64,000 nt of DNA from assembly GCA_947650285.1 (NCBI GenBank), contig CANTFL010001211.1, positions 62,001 to 126,000 on the forward strand. The letters are read 5' to 3'. The position numbers were made by a program, and so were the translations under genes. Within the stretch, counting starts at the first letter, position 1. Each line of letters starts with the position of its first letter. A model generated the notes under the pieces. That model was not told the origin of the DNA. It made no database searches and saw nothing but the letters and a program-made list of their open reading frames with translations. Source of the DNA: Hyaloperonospora brassicae (lineage: Eukaryota; Oomycota; Peronosporomycetes; Peronosporales; Peronosporaceae). This document shows positions 21,301-32,178 of the stretch, one piece after another.

Positions 21301-22087
21301 CATCTATACCGTCATCGAGTCCAAAGAACGGATCAATTGGCACCGACGTCAGCACAGGAGAGAATGACAATAGATCCGCTGCACTCGTATCGCGAGTGGC
21401 TTTCGTCCCTGGCATTGAGAACGTCGCTGCTTTCGTCATGGTCGCCGGTGGAGGCGGGAGCATAAACGTACTGCCCGCTGACGTTGCTCTGCTTCTACCA
21501 CTGTCTCGTGACGCTGTCGGGCTTGACAGAACGAACTCGTCCACTCCGTCGCTTGCATTTCCCCACAACAAATCGAAGCGCGACGGCATCGACGTCGGAG
21601 CCGGCACTGGCCCCGTGACCTCGAACTTGCTCCCCAGATCGCCCCCCAGAGCTCCTGCAATGTGCTCCATCTTTCCACCAATTTCTTCACTGCTTGCGCG
21701 GGCTTTTCCGCTTGCAATGATGTCAGCAAACGGATCAGCTTCGCCGCTAATTGACGGCAAGAGCGTCGGAGGGGGCGCCAGAGTCGCGGCTGGAGCCATT
21801 ACGGAAGGGAACGACATCGCCACAGGTGTTCTCGCAGCGTTACTGAGCGCTGCAGTGCCTTTGTAGCCGTTCAGGCCACGCGCTATTTCCCTCGTATCGG
21901 TTTCAATGCCGTACACGTCACCAAAAGGATCGAAGAAGTGCTCTGCTGGCGCCAATGACTCGCAATCGGCTGCAGTCGCGCAGGCCACGCGGCTACTAAT
22001 ACTACGACTGCCGTGTGGCGATGAGGAAGTGCTCGGGCAGTCTGCGGTACGTGCAAAGGGGTCCGTAGAGTCCCTGGACGTCGCCAT
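18362..22087 (-). CDS. DPF/FGDF-motif endocytic or clathrin-adaptor-like protein
   Basis: A 1241-residue, mostly disordered acidic protein. The frame opens further upstream, but the ATG at 22087 gives MATSRDSTDPFART, and the extra 70 residues look like translated 5' leader. DPF tripeptides recur in the first half (STDPFA, FFDPFGD, EADPFAD, PIDPFFG, TADPFAG); in other eukaryotes these bind the AP-2 alpha ear. A cluster at about residues 680-790 repeats DD(E/G)FGDF-like motifs (DDFDDFGV, DEFGDF, DCFGDFGDFEQ), like the gamma-ear motifs of aftiphilin and synergin proteins. The last 120 residues look folded (EVKWKCALFLYDVDEV, GTIWTIDIG). The likely role is cargo or clathrin adaptor recruitment. 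The family is inferred from motifs, not global homology. Confidence 0.72.
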   Translation of the reverse strand: MATSRDSTDPFARTADCPSTSSSPHGSRSISSRVACATAADCESLAPAEHFFDPFGDVYGIETDTREIARGLNGYKGTAALSNAARTPVAMSFPSVMAPAATLAPPPTLLPSISGEADPFADIIASGKARASSEEIGGKMEHIAGALGGDLGSKFEVTGPVPAPTSMPSRFDLLWGNASDGVDEFVLSSPTASRDSGRSRATSAGSTFMLPPPPATMTKAATFSMPGTKATRDTSAADLLSFSPVLTSVPIDPFFGLDDGIDETSTAAFATGDMFSTTATSPLSTTFSLAPTSQFASFESLHDDGDTLGLPDATRGDTDDKTSPRDPIVEHTTQSFGSLSSTSVLADADNDSCSENEAHLLVNRTACATLEVAPPSRAPPSSQWFGTTTDEIANVVPGTNSLDTADPFAGAGLATPDKAPSDVHFAAWSAAVEVAAEEGEDEDDDSKRISEEDNGDMREPTVDTSDDYIGPASAADGSGKVGLTRSTKTEDSLDACAITTWCEDEEGLDDSLTNRQVTAGIPVVRSPVVAVALYVEEDKQVAGVASDGSEHETSDLRDDISSDVGEDIETDVASRENGGFAYRVEQRSSDVNESPLESRQIGVFLSTGTTADLNTGSASQAATDFDDEAKEGNVVPHRDTCDASPAASVDVSITSEAPVNNAVAGTDKRDGQAQATVAGSDDGFDDFDDFGVAVSPMNTAPSILDASLSGPLTPPVVTHEPPADDEFGDFAVSTSTSIAADIGSVDDGFGHFAQSVELSGDDDCFGDFGDFEQVPASHDDVFTDFQQSSARAFEDIDGDFGDYRSAGDLVTERPAVGNFPRSKADMSTFFKEAFPVEPLRAVLVDEPESPADVKATELAQKSSTLSTGFIREVYRSMWDELFSTLAATGHKLPSPSGSLLASVDSNVDGECVEKKTEHASKYLKYVLSEKIQEASRQSGIFTPGSESHQMHVEIAASGDVERMCVALRELQDALFHSSVNDAMMRIAKQAAISAKAKIAEQAAQQHATSRGGSLFFTTRHLLSRGSGSGGTHGPGSSSSDSKADHAVSDTPTGASVQKLARFSHATGHNDLSIGHRATNREDRVSDGSDHTGHSSGSDTEAASGVENRTRSPTLSNSGSSSGGGLMRKFQDRFSFTSSRYRPRFVSLRRKGQSGEEVRKMELNLDAISGGLDEVKWKCALFLYDVDEVTHVAPSQICIVAYPSKQPLSGKTDRSALTKLVKPGTIWTIDIGANNSDMLNEW

Positions 22088-22391
22088 TGGGGTGATGCAC
22101 AGCCGCCGCAACGGATGGGTACGTTGATCGGCGGTAGAGACGACGCGATACTGAAGACAAGTCACCTGCCATGCACTGCAGAAAGAGATACACTGCAAGA
22201 CGTGATATAGCATAATCACACGGAATAGCATACAAGGGATTGTAGCTGCTGCTGCTGCTGTGTCCGACCTCACAAACACGGCAGCAGCGCAAGTCACTGG
22301 CAGGTGATAAAATCAAGTCACTGTGCGTTTGCTTCTTGCATTTTTCTTGCGTCGTACGTTGCGTTGATGATTTTGTTTTCGTTGGTGCAGT

Positions 22392-22880
22392 GTGAACGAT
22401 GAACCTGGCTACGTCGGCGAGGTGACAGTCGAATCGATTGTTATGTGTCAGCATCAAGCGACGCAAATGGCGGCAAAGAAGGAAGAATCGTTGCAAATCG
22501 TCTGTTGTGCTCGCTTCGACAGGCTCAGTACTCTATTAGATTGTAACCTCCAGCAAGTTTTCAAAAAGTTGGCGTCCACCGAATTTGCTTTATCGCTGCT
22601 GAGGGATCGGCTAAACGGAGCAATCCAAGTTCACAGAGTGACTTTCTCCAAATTTTCAACTTGTTACATCACAAAAAAGGAGGAATTATCAACTTTGTCT
22701 GAAAAGATCCTACTGAAAGCACACGTTAAAAGTAAATCGGGTGCTGTGTTTGATGCGAATATCAAATCGAATGTTGCGGGAAACGCCGTAAGCAGCCAGG
22801 TGATACACTTGACTTTCGTCGATCAAAATGATGCCTCACGTAGAGCGTTGATCCTTGCAGTCCTGGTAAGCTTTACGTGA
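22392..22880 (+). CDS. Unrecognised conserved-looking protein, possibly spliced to a second exon
   Basis: A 162-residue ORF beginning 304 bp from the divergent adaptor gene. It reads like a small helical protein (ARFDRLSTLLDCNLQQVF, STEFALSLLRDRLNGAI) followed by a beta-rich part. It ends LAVLVSFT at what looks like a splice donor (ctg|gtaagc at 22866). A second coding-like stretch lies in another frame at 22895-23110 (SGTISLLDVAKKLQNG, ending in QPPPPYSPS). I could not find a donor-acceptor pair of normal intron length that keeps the frame, so the joined model is not proven. No family is recognised. Confidence 0.5.
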   Translation: MNDEPGYVGEVTVESIVMCQHQATQMAAKKEESLQIVCCARFDRLSTLLDCNLQQVFKKLASTEFALSLLRDRLNGAIQVHRVTFSKFSTCYITKKEELSTLSEKILLKAHVKSKSGAVFDANIKSNVAGNAVSSQVIHLTFVDQNDASRRALILAVLVSFT

Positions 22881-23110
22881 CAAGTGCCCCTCAGTCCATC
22901 GTTTTCTTGCTATTCTCTGCCTTTCGAACTGCTCCAAGTGTCCCCTTCAGTCAACTCTGGTCGGGCACTATCAGTCTATTGGATGTAGCCAAGAAGCTTC
23001 AAAATGGACACGGGGAGCTGGATGTACAGCCATTCGAGCTCCAGGCTCCTGCCCAACCTCCGCCGCCTTATTCGCCTTCAATCCATCTTTGTGTCTCACC
23101 ATCTCCGTAG

Positions 23111-24125
23111 CAGTTAGACAGACACGAGGCTTCGCTTACAGTCCAGTGTGAGTGTAGAAATCGACAAAAATATTGGCCCAGAACTCGGTCCAGGCAGCCA
23201 CCGACTAGCGCATCGCAGAGGCTTGGTCAGCTTCCTAATTCTGCCGACGTTCGACGGTCGTCGCAATGTATCACATTGTGCAAGATGATAGCGGTAGTAG
23301 CGCCACCTAAATGCCGAGCTGATGCCGCGGCATCGATCAGCTAGATCTTGGCCGTCACTTCTAAGGAAAAAATGGACTATGACGTCGGTAAGCTTCAGTC
23401 TATCTGTGCACTGCAACGGAGCTTGTCACCAGGAGGCACTGTCTATTCACTGCCTGCATTCAGTTTCCACTAAGATCTCGACCACATGAAATAGCGCAAG
23501 AGATGTGCCTCGTCCCTTTCCTTACGTTATAGACCTGCTCAGAAACTTGCAGGTAAGAAAAGCCCTTCTGCGCAGACATAAGATCAGCAGCAGCAGCCTC
23601 GAGTAGCTGTCCAGTCGCGTATACTCGAAGCTTTTGGCTTGTGATGGTGATGACGACGTTCTTTTAGTTGGCTACGGTCTGCTTTCGAATCGACGCAATC
23701 GATTGGCCTTACGCCTACTACCACAATAACCCAAGACAAGGCTACCGTCCGCAAGGAGGGCTGACATTGTTGCCCACACGGAACAGAGCAAGCGAAAGAA
23801 CAGGACAGTAGTCGTACGCACTTTTGTTTCCATCTCTTCCTACGCGCTGCCCCGTCTCTACAGCTGGTTTCCATGCCGCTTCGTTTTTCTTTGCACCCGC
23901 ATGCGACGGTTGCTGCATCTTTTCTGCGCAGCATGTCGCAGAGCTATATCGCTCGTCGCGGCGGCACCGCCCTGTCCCACGCTCTCGTCCTTCACGCCGT
24001 TGCCGCAACAGACGCCCACTAAAGACCATCACTCTTCATCTCACTTTCTCTTTTACTCGCTCTCACTCACTCTCTCTCACTCACTTACTCTCTCTGTCTC
24101 TCTCTCGTCGCCGACGCGCCGTCTC
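23111..24125. promoter_or_regulatory. Upstream region and CT-rich leader of the anoctamin gene
   Basis: About 1 kb without a supported gene. Its last part, roughly 24040-24108, is strongly pyrimidine-rich (ctctcactcactctctctc). It is translated in frame by the longer ORF starting at 23901, but looks like a transcribed leader, not protein. Short minus-strand ORFs here (for example 23584-23934) have no recognisable domain. Confidence 0.45.
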
Positions 24126-26813
24126 ATGTCGTCGGCCGACCCCAATGCGTACGACGCGCTCGCGTCGCCCACGTCGCACGCTGCGATCCCCGTCGCACCC
24201 GAGCGCAGCCAGACGCTGTACGACTCCGACCTGGTCATGGTCTTCCCGCGTCGCACGGGCGGCGAGCTCAAGAAGCCCGAGGACTTTACCGTGCACCGCT
24301 TCGTGCGGCTCTTGATGGGCAAAGACGCGGCGCGCAGCGAGCGGTCCCAGACGATCGTCGTGGACCCGTTCCAGCGCGTCCTGCGCACGTCGCGCTGCTT
24401 CTTGGACGACGGCGGCCGCCACGTGGGTCACGACACGAGCCACGACCACAGTGACGCGAGCGACCAGCAGCGCCTCGAGACGCAGCAGCAGCTGCTCGAG
24501 CACGAGTACGAGCAGTCGATTGGCTCGAAAGACGCGACGTCCGAGACCAAGTTCTGTGAGCTCGTGGCGACGGCGATCGCTCGACGGGTGCAGCTCGCGT
24601 GTGGACTCACGACGCGCCTGTTTTTGAGCTGTGACGCTGATGAGATCATTATGACGATCAAGACGGACGACAATGACCTGCGCGTCGAAGCCGATCGGAC
24701 CAACTACCGCCTGCAAGTGAGCAACAAGCCGTTCTCCGAGGTGCTGCACGATGGAAAGCTCGAGGCCATGCGACGCGAGATGGGCGACAAGGACTGGCAC
24801 GAGTCCATTGACCACTTGCGCCACACACGGGGCTTTGCTGATGCCGGTGCCGAGTACCCCGAGATGGATCCGTTGCTCGTTTCCCGTGGAGAAGAGTTCC
24901 ACCCAGAGCTACGGAAAGCACTGGATGTGTGGGGGCACACGGAAGAAGCGGACGGGCTGTTTGTTGACGACGACACGTACCGTCGCGTTCAGGGAAATTG
25001 CTGGGGTCGTTTCTGGACGTCGATCTTTGCGCTGCCGTACGATCCGTTGACGTACTTTGCTCCGTTTGCGGACTATCGCTATGACGTAAAGTACCAGCCG
25101 TACTATCGCCGTTATCCGGTCCGGTGGGGAGAGAAGAAGGAGCAGACTTTGTTTACGCAAAAGGATCGGCTTCGACTCGCCGAAGGTACCATAGAACGCC
25201 ACATTAATGCAGACGCTCTCGAGGCAGCTGGATACTTGCAGGGCCCGATGTTTGCACTCCATGACGCAGACGCGTTGCATGACTTACGACACTCATGGGC
25301 GTTGCATTGGACCATGCTGTACCAGCCGCTGCACAAGATCCGCTACTACTTTGGAGAGAAGATTGCGCTATATTTTGCGTGGCTGGAGTTTTACACGAAG
25401 ATGCTGATTTTTCCGGCTATCGCTGGCATCATCACGTTTGTGTATGTCGAGGCCCGCCAGGCTGTAACGGGCACCAACGAACAGGGCTACATCCTTATCG
25501 CTTTCGCCGTGTTTGTGGTGGTTTGGTCGTCATTGTTTTCGGAACTGTGGAAACGCAAGAATGGTCTACTGGATTCACTCTGGGGTCTAAGTGGTTTACA
25601 AGAGTCGTTCCGCTACCGGCCTCAGTTCCGCGGCACAAAGAGTTACCACCCGGTGACCGATGCGGAGGAAGTGACGTTCGAAAGCAAAACCAAACGCCGC
25701 CGTGCATTCGTCGTGTCCGTGTTGGTAGTCACGCTGATGGTCGGAATTGTGGTTGTCGCGCTCTTTGGTTTGTTTGTACTGAAGCACTGGATCAACAGCA
25801 CGGATCGTTCGGAAAAGCCGAACGTGAGCGCGGAGTACCGGACAACACTGACGTTTGGCGTGACAGCGGCAAACGCTATCCAAATTTTGGTGCTGAATAT
25901 GGTATACCGAACTGTCGCTCGCAAGCTAAATGACCTTGAAAACCACCGCACGGACGCCGAGTATGAAAGCTACTTGATCATCAAGGTCTTTTTGTTCCAG
26001 TTCTGCAACTCCTTCGCTTCGTTCTTCTACATCGCTTTTGTAAAGCGCATTGCGGAGGGTTCCTGCCTGTACAAAGACGACTGCATGCAAGAGCTGCGCG
26101 ACCAGTTGCTGACCTTGTTCTTGATCCGAATCGTGGTGGGCAATACGACGGAAGTGGCGATCCCGTACTTGAAGTACCGCTACCAGCTTTTCTCTGAGCG
26201 CAATGCGGGCAATAGTGTGGAGAAAGTCAGCCACAACATCATCGAAGACCAGGCAAAGCTGGTGCCGTACGAGAGCAACGAGGCATTCGAAGACTACAAC
26301 GAGATGGTCATTCAATATGGGTTCATCAACTTGTTTGTGGTAGCCTTTCCGCTGACACCGGTGCTGGCGCTGGCCAACAATTTGCTGGAAGTACACGTTG
26401 ATGCCGTGAAACTGTGCTTTGTGCATCGCCGGCCGTTTCCTCACCCAGCGAAGGACATTGGGGTGTGGTTTTATATTCTGCGGTTCATGACGTACATTGC
26501 GCTTGGCACGAACTCAGCGCTGATTTTATGGACGTCCAACTTGTTCGAAGACCAGAGTGGAACGGTCAGAGCCTTTAGTTTCGTCGTGGCGTGCCAAGTG
26601 TGTCTGGTTTTGGCAATCTTGGTTGAGCGTATTGTGCCAGACACGCCTCGCGAGATCAAGTTGCTCTTCGAGCGCTCGGAGCACATTGTGAATGTGGTGT
26701 TCAAAGGACTTTTTGAGGGCGATTCTTCGAATTTGAACGAGGTTGCGGAGCACTTGGACCTTCGAATTTACCCCAACGCTCAATGGGCAGAAGCAAAGCA
26801 GCAGCACGCGTAG
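24126..26813 (+). CDS. Anoctamin/TMEM16 membrane protein
   Basis: An 895-residue anoctamin, the family of calcium-gated chloride channels and lipid scramblases in plasma or internal membranes. The start at 24126 (MSSADPNAYDAL) is chosen because upstream residues translate a CT-rich leader. A cytosolic domain of about 400 residues comes first. The core starts with YFGEKIALYFAWLEFYT near residue 406 and has about ten hydrophobic segments. A signature stretch near residues 735-770 reads YGFINLFVVAFPLTPVLALA then NNLLEVHVDAVK. Glu 754 and Asp 758 stand where calcium-binding residues lie in animal TMEM16 proteins, so calcium gating is plausible. No intron is needed. Whether it conducts ions, scrambles lipids or both cannot be read from sequence. 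It converges with the kinase gene downstream. Confidence 0.93.
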   Translation: MSSADPNAYDALASPTSHAAIPVAPERSQTLYDSDLVMVFPRRTGGELKKPEDFTVHRFVRLLMGKDAARSERSQTIVVDPFQRVLRTSRCFLDDGGRHVGHDTSHDHSDASDQQRLETQQQLLEHEYEQSIGSKDATSETKFCELVATAIARRVQLACGLTTRLFLSCDADEIIMTIKTDDNDLRVEADRTNYRLQVSNKPFSEVLHDGKLEAMRREMGDKDWHESIDHLRHTRGFADAGAEYPEMDPLLVSRGEEFHPELRKALDVWGHTEEADGLFVDDDTYRRVQGNCWGRFWTSIFALPYDPLTYFAPFADYRYDVKYQPYYRRYPVRWGEKKEQTLFTQKDRLRLAEGTIERHINADALEAAGYLQGPMFALHDADALHDLRHSWALHWTMLYQPLHKIRYYFGEKIALYFAWLEFYTKMLIFPAIAGIITFVYVEARQAVTGTNEQGYILIAFAVFVVVWSSLFSELWKRKNGLLDSLWGLSGLQESFRYRPQFRGTKSYHPVTDAEEVTFESKTKRRRAFVVSVLVVTLMVGIVVVALFGLFVLKHWINSTDRSEKPNVSAEYRTTLTFGVTAANAIQILVLNMVYRTVARKLNDLENHRTDAEYESYLIIKVFLFQFCNSFASFFYIAFVKRIAEGSCLYKDDCMQELRDQLLTLFLIRIVVGNTTEVAIPYLKYRYQLFSERNAGNSVEKVSHNIIEDQAKLVPYESNEAFEDYNEMVIQYGFINLFVVAFPLTPVLALANNLLEVHVDAVKLCFVHRRPFPHPAKDIGVWFYILRFMTYIALGTNSALILWTSNLFEDQSGTVRAFSFVVACQVCLVLAILVERIVPDTPREIKLLFERSEHIVNVVFKGLFEGDSSNLNEVAEHLDLRIYPNAQWAEAKQQHA

Positions 26814-27493
26814 ACTTTCCGCCGGAGCTCGGCGATCGTTGAGGTAGACGAGAGTGCTGGTTACAGACTGATTCACGGTTAGCGGGACGAAAACGGCGCA
26901 GAATGACTACTGCGGGCTTTGATGTCTGTTTGCTGTGTTGTTGACCGACTTTCAGCCAACGTTTGGTCGGTCGATACTGCCGTCAAGCGACAACTGTTTA
27001 TTTGAGACAGTCGTCGCTGCGACGGCAAAGCTTCGGCAGCATTCAGAAACCACGATTACAGTCGTAGCTGGTTGACAGTTGACTGGTCGGTAGACCAGTG
27101 TTTTTCCGTCACTCTGTGTGTCGAATCAAACGAACAAGTCGGACGTTGCTCTGGCAACACAGACGAAATTGAGTGAAGGTCTTGCACACCCAGCACCAAC
27201 GAAGTACCGTCGCCATCGTACGCGACGTCAATCGTGTTCATTTGCAGACGTGAACGGCTCTCCTATGCGCTTGTACACAGACAAGAAACAATGTAGCGCG
27301 TTAGTCGTTCCTAACGATGGCTTCACACACACACACAGCCAGAATACAACTTGAGATTGCACCTGTCACTCACCCTCATCTGACAAGGAAGCGAAAGTTT
27401 TGTCGTGCGCGAACATCGCCCCATTCAGCTGCTCACCGAAAGTCTGTTGCATACAGACCGCAGTACAATGAGAACGCCTGGAACAAATGAACT
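26814..27493. other. Intergenic stretch between convergent genes
   Basis: 680 bp separating the 3' ends of the anoctamin and kinase genes. Only short frames without domains are present (27118-27354 plus, 27056-27241 minus). It should hold both 3' UTRs and poly(A) sites, which I cannot place. Confidence 0.5.
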
Positions 27494-30400
27494 TCAGAAC
27501 ACCAATGCCACTCCAGTTACCCGAGATAGGAGGACGAGACAGCGAGAGGCTGCACCTGCAACTTCACAAGTCATATCGTGTGCGTCGGCTTTGTTCCCTA
27601 CTACCGCAACCTCCGGCTGTCTGTTCGATCGCATCTCATCGCCACAAGCACAAAACTGTAACAGCAACGGTCCACAAGCGACCAGGTCGGTGAACCCTGG
27701 TAGAGTTGGTGTCAATCCTGGTTGTCGAGCCTTTTCGTATTGGTGTTGAAGCAAAGTCAGGAGAATCGCAACCAAGTCTACTACGCTCTCGTCAACCTGC
27801 TTTCGTTTGGCAGTTAGGGTCAACCCGATTACCATACTCCGAGCGATACCCGACTCGAACAGCCAGTCCAGATCGACGTCAGCCGAGTCCACTAGTATCT
27901 GGACTAGCTGTGTCGCATTGGTAGGCAACGACGTGAACGTAGCTGGAACGCAGAGCAAGTTGACAACCGTCGACACAAGATTGAGGTCCTTTGCTTCACT
28001 TACGAGCGACGAGTCGCTGGATAGCAAACCAAATAGCAGTTCGCTTGACAGGCTCCAAACCCGCTCGACCATGGCATCGCGTCTCGTTAGTGTATCACTG
28101 AGATTGGGGAGAAGGACTGACCGTATAAAGGAATCGTAGAGTTTATACTCGTCTTGTTCATCACCATAGTCAAAATCCAGCAACAGCACGTGAAGAAGTC
28201 TGAGACAATTGGCCGCGACTTGCTCATTGTTGCTTTCCATGTCACCGTACGCCCTTTTTACGACAACGGGTAGCAAATGGGTGAGCAGTTCGTGCTCATC
28301 GACCAACACAATGTCATCGGCTTCGCTGGTTGCCGATTGAAACAAAAGCAGTAACGTCCCCGACACAGAACAGGCGATGGTCGTTGTCGTACCGGGCTCT
28401 TCCGAGACGCTTGTAACTTCGTCAGGGAATGACATCAATAGCTTTGCCATCCGACGTAGAAATAAAGTGTACTGCGTGCTGTCACTCGTGGTCAAGTAGT
28501 TGAGAAACTGTTGCCGACAATTGGGCTGCGTTAGTAGTCTCCTCAATAGCTGGAACGATATTGGCAATATCTTTGCTCCATTCTCGGCGCTACTGCTTTC
28601 GCTTCCACGGCCGCGAGCCCGAGTCAGCCGGACGCAATCAGCGCCAAGTTCCAGAGCAATTTCAAGCAGGAGCTTGCACAAGTTAAAAACACATTGCATG
28701 AGATACAGCTCGGACACCGATAGCTTGTTTTCTAGAGACTGTGAGACAAGATTGCTTTGACTAGCGTTCAGCAGCTCGGCAATCGTGCCCAAGGTTTGCT
28801 CCACAAGCGTCAAAGCGTCATTTTGTACAAATGACGTGAGAAAGTCTTGGTTCTGCTGTAAGCCCAGATGCAGCATGATCAGACTCTTTGCTCGCAACGT
28901 CGCTCGACACTCGCCCTCTTCATTGTCATCCGTAGTTTGGCTACTCGTTGCCACAATGTTCTGTATCGTAGGAATTGCCACGATACGCCCTAACAGCAAG
29001 GCACGACTCGACTGGATTGCTGCATATTCGGCTTTCCTATCTCTGTCTAGCGTCGTATCCAAGAAAGCGTTGATCACGTTAAGCGAAGCAAGTTTTAGCT
29101 CAATCGATCCACGTGGGCTGTCCACACCTTGCCACACTGCGTTTAGAACGGCAGGCTGAGCGAAATACAACAGTATCGACCGTTTCAAGCGAGACGGCAA
29201 ACACGCGCTGGACGATGGAGTGCGGAGGTGTCGTAGAACTTGAGCAAGGGCTTCTGTCGTAGTTGTACGAAGCGCGATGAGCACCCTTCGTTCATTCGCA
29301 TCGTCTTGGTCATTGACCCCTAGAGTCCTCCATTGCAATAATCCACGAATGAGAGCTAGCACTACCTTGCCACTCATCAGTTTGGTGAGCGAAGATTCCG
29401 CCGTATGAATTAGCATATTGCAAAGTGCTCTCACAGCATAGCAGCGAGTCGCGACATCCAGGTCTTCAATACGAACAAGCACAGCATCCACTCCTTCCAT
29501 CGGTAGTTCCCACTTTTCCTTAGTCAACATATACAACAACAGCTCTCCAAGGCAAGCAAGTGCTCGCGAACGAGACTGCAACCCCTTCCTGCTGGTAGCT
29601 GTCTTGTCGTTGGACCGACTCGGGAGACCGGCAACAATTGTCAGCAAGAGTTGTACAAGATGGCGTAACTGATTGCGTGACGACAGCGCGACGACAGTCG
29701 TGGATCGAAACTGAACAGCGAGCCCGAGGCACAGCATCGACAATATCGTCTCGTCCGGTGTGATCAGCTGAACTTCTTGCGCCAACATCCGAATCGTGAG
29801 TTCGAGGATTGGGCTGTTTACGATCGCGTCGGCCAGCCGGGCGTATTTACTCAAAGAGATTAGGTACGTCATGTAGCTGAGCTTCACTGACGCATTCCCA
29901 CGGCAAGAATTGAGGCTGGCGTAGACATCGTTCAGCTGATCGTCGAGCGTTTCTCGCGTGCATGACAACAAGACTTCTGGTGAAATGAGTGCGAGCTGAA
30001 GATGTTTAGCATCATCGTATAGCGAGTCGTCGAGCTCAGTATCTTCGTTTCCAATGACCGCCTTCGCACGACAATCTGCAGCGGTAAACACTAGCTCTGA
30101 AATGTTCTGAAGCCAGCCTCCCGGTACACCCCTTCGGTCGAAGAGGCCGCTCAGCTGTATCTGTTGTCCCCGACCTTGCTGAGTGGCAGCAGGTCCAGCA
30201 ATTTGACGCAATTTACACGTCTGCCGCCGATGCTGGCGACTAGCCAAATGGCCGGACGTGGCTTGCACGTCAACATGGGTACCGTCGTCGAAATCTCCAC
30301 TGTCCTCTGACAGATCGTGTGTTTGTGCGATTGGCGCACCGTTCATCGGTCGTACGTCAGTACTGACTGCGCTTATCGCGACATGATCTCGTACTGCTTT

Positions 30401-32110
30401 GTATGAATCAGACGATCCATGACATGAGGAGCCAACTTGGTCTTCATCCACTACTGCCTCGCTTTTATTCGACTGTTGCTGTGACTCTTGAGTAGTCGAC
30501 ACCTTTGGACTGTCTCCATCACAAACCTTGTCTCGATCCGCGCAACTTTCATTTCGAAGCCGAGAGTTTTCACAGTCATTATCCCTGTTGCATATGAAAT
30601 GATCACTACGCCAAATGACGTTGGAAAGAAGAGACGGGCAAGTATTGTTCAAGCAAGACTTACTTTCGCGGCATCGGGGAAAGTCTATCAAATATTGTCT
30701 GTGAAGGCATGACAACACTCTCGAGGCGGGGCATGCCATCCCAAAATGAATGAACGGCAAGCTCATCCCTGGCAAAGTCGTTTGTCAGTGCAGTTCCTCG
30801 TACTCTAGTATACTCGGAAGAATTGCAAACGTACCACGTGATGCGCTGATACGGATCTTTCACGAGTAAACGCTTCAGGAGACCGCAAAAGTCAAGCGAC
30901 ATTTCACATTCAGGATGAGGCAGCTGCACTGGCTCTGTTTGGATCTGCCTCGACCACACATGATGTTACCGTCAATCAGCAAAAGCTGACCCCTCCTCTT
31001 CGGATATCCAATACATCTGCTTACTTCGTACCATTCGTGCAAGCTCGGTAAAATTTGTATGCACGAATGGCTGTTGGCCTGTTCGAAGTTCATAGAGCAC
31101 GCATCCCTACATTGACCGTCAACTTCCGTCCATTTCCGACAAGCTCATCAACGCCAGCAGCGCAGGTCAAAGCGTACCAAAGCCCAGAAGTCTGACGCAA
31201 AGCTGTGCACTGCCGTCTGCTGAAACAACTCTGGCGCCATGTAGTGCGGCGACCCTGGTGCAAGCTACTCGCATCAGAAATCATCAAACACCTGATCACA
31301 AGTGTCGATGCGCAACAATCCTTTCGCTTACTGCTCGTACGGGCGCTGCATCACTTCCAGGAATACGTCGTGCGAGGCCAAAATCGGCCAGCTGACGTTC
31401 AATCGTAGCAGCATCAGCACAACCAGCCGCATCAGGTCGTTGTTTCGTCACGACACTGTCTGCAAGCACACCAACGCACCTTCAGTGACCCACGTTCGTC
31501 AATCAGAACCGTTCCAGGCTTCAGATCACAGTACACAATGCCGTTTGCGTGCAGGTATTGCAGTCCAGCGACAAGCTCATAGCCAAACGACTGCAAACGC
31601 GACAGTATCACAGCCATCCGTTGGTCCTTCATCCATCCCACTAGAACACAGAACATTCTGTGCTGGCAGCAAGTAGTCAGTAGCAGCCGTTGCGTCACTG
31701 TACCTTGACGACCGACTCGGGCAGCTGCTTGTCCTGCGTAATGAGGTTGAGCAGGTCGCCGCCGACGCAGTACTCGAGAATGAGCCAAATGTGATTCGAC
31801 GACTCGTACCAGTCGACAAACTTGAGCACGTAGGGACTGTCTAATTTGTGCAAAAACGGGACTTCGTTCAAAATCTGCATCGAAACAGCCAATGTGTCGA
31901 TTGTCAACAATGTGAACGTTCGTATCCTCAGGGCCGTTCCCTGAGGCACGCGTCGTGTGGAAAGAAAACGGGCAGTTCACGCACCTTGTCCATGCGGCTC
32001 TTGGCGGTGGACTTGACCGCGACGTACTCGATGCTGCGTTTCCGTCGTGCTTTGTACACGAACGAGTGCGCGCCACGGCCAATCTCGTTGTACATGTGGT
32101 AGTTCTCCAT
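27494..32110 (-). CDS. ULK4: ULK4/Fused-type protein kinase with ARM-like repeats, nine exons
   Basis: Manual splicing gives exons 31985-32110, 31704-31874, 31480-31590, 31332-31391, 31178-31264, 31032-31106, 30835-30944, 30664-30768 and 27494-30584. All junctions are GT-AG, frames close, and the product has 1311 residues. The N-terminal kinase has EIGRGAHSFVYK, lysine in VAVKS, EYCVGGDLLNLI, YCDLKPGTVLI, ADFGLARR, GSPHYMAPELF and FASDFWALGCVLYE. Its layout matches ULK4, Fused and plant RUNKEL kinases, which act in cilia, microtubule or phragmoplast functions. Lysine, YCD aspartate and DFG are all present, so it looks catalytically able, whereas human ULK4 is a pseudokinase. About 900 helical-repeat residues follow. 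Introns are 66-113 nt. A ciliary role is an inference. Confidence 0.9.
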
Positions 32111-32154
32111 GTCTGCTGCAGTATAACAGCAGCGCAGCAGTGGGGTCGATGGAA

Positions 32155-32178
32155 GACAGAGAGAGAGAGAGAGACGCG
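32155..32178. repeat. (GA)n microsatellite upstream of the kinase gene
   Basis: Reads gacagagagagagagagaga just upstream of the kinase ATG at 32110, in the probable promoter or 5' UTR. Confidence 0.8.

Noticed and set aside
20835..21866. Plus-strand ORFs within the adaptor-like gene
   Set aside because: Ser/Ala-rich mirrors of the acidic disordered protein on the minus strand.
22088..22297. Longer N terminus of the DPF/FGDF protein
   Set aside because: The extra 70 residues are unlike the rest, and the ATG at 22087 starts directly at a DPF-containing segment.
23114..23416. 100-codon minus-strand ORF between the short gene and the anoctamin gene
   Set aside because: No domain and no supporting splice context.
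23901..24125. Longer anoctamin start giving 75 extra residues
   Set aside because: The added residues translate a CT-rich leader (SLSLTLSHSLTLS type) and do not look like protein.
24081..24902. 273-codon minus-strand ORF opposite the anoctamin gene
   Set aside because: It is the mirror of high-GC anoctamin coding sequence, has low-complexity composition and no domain; the plus-strand protein is clear.
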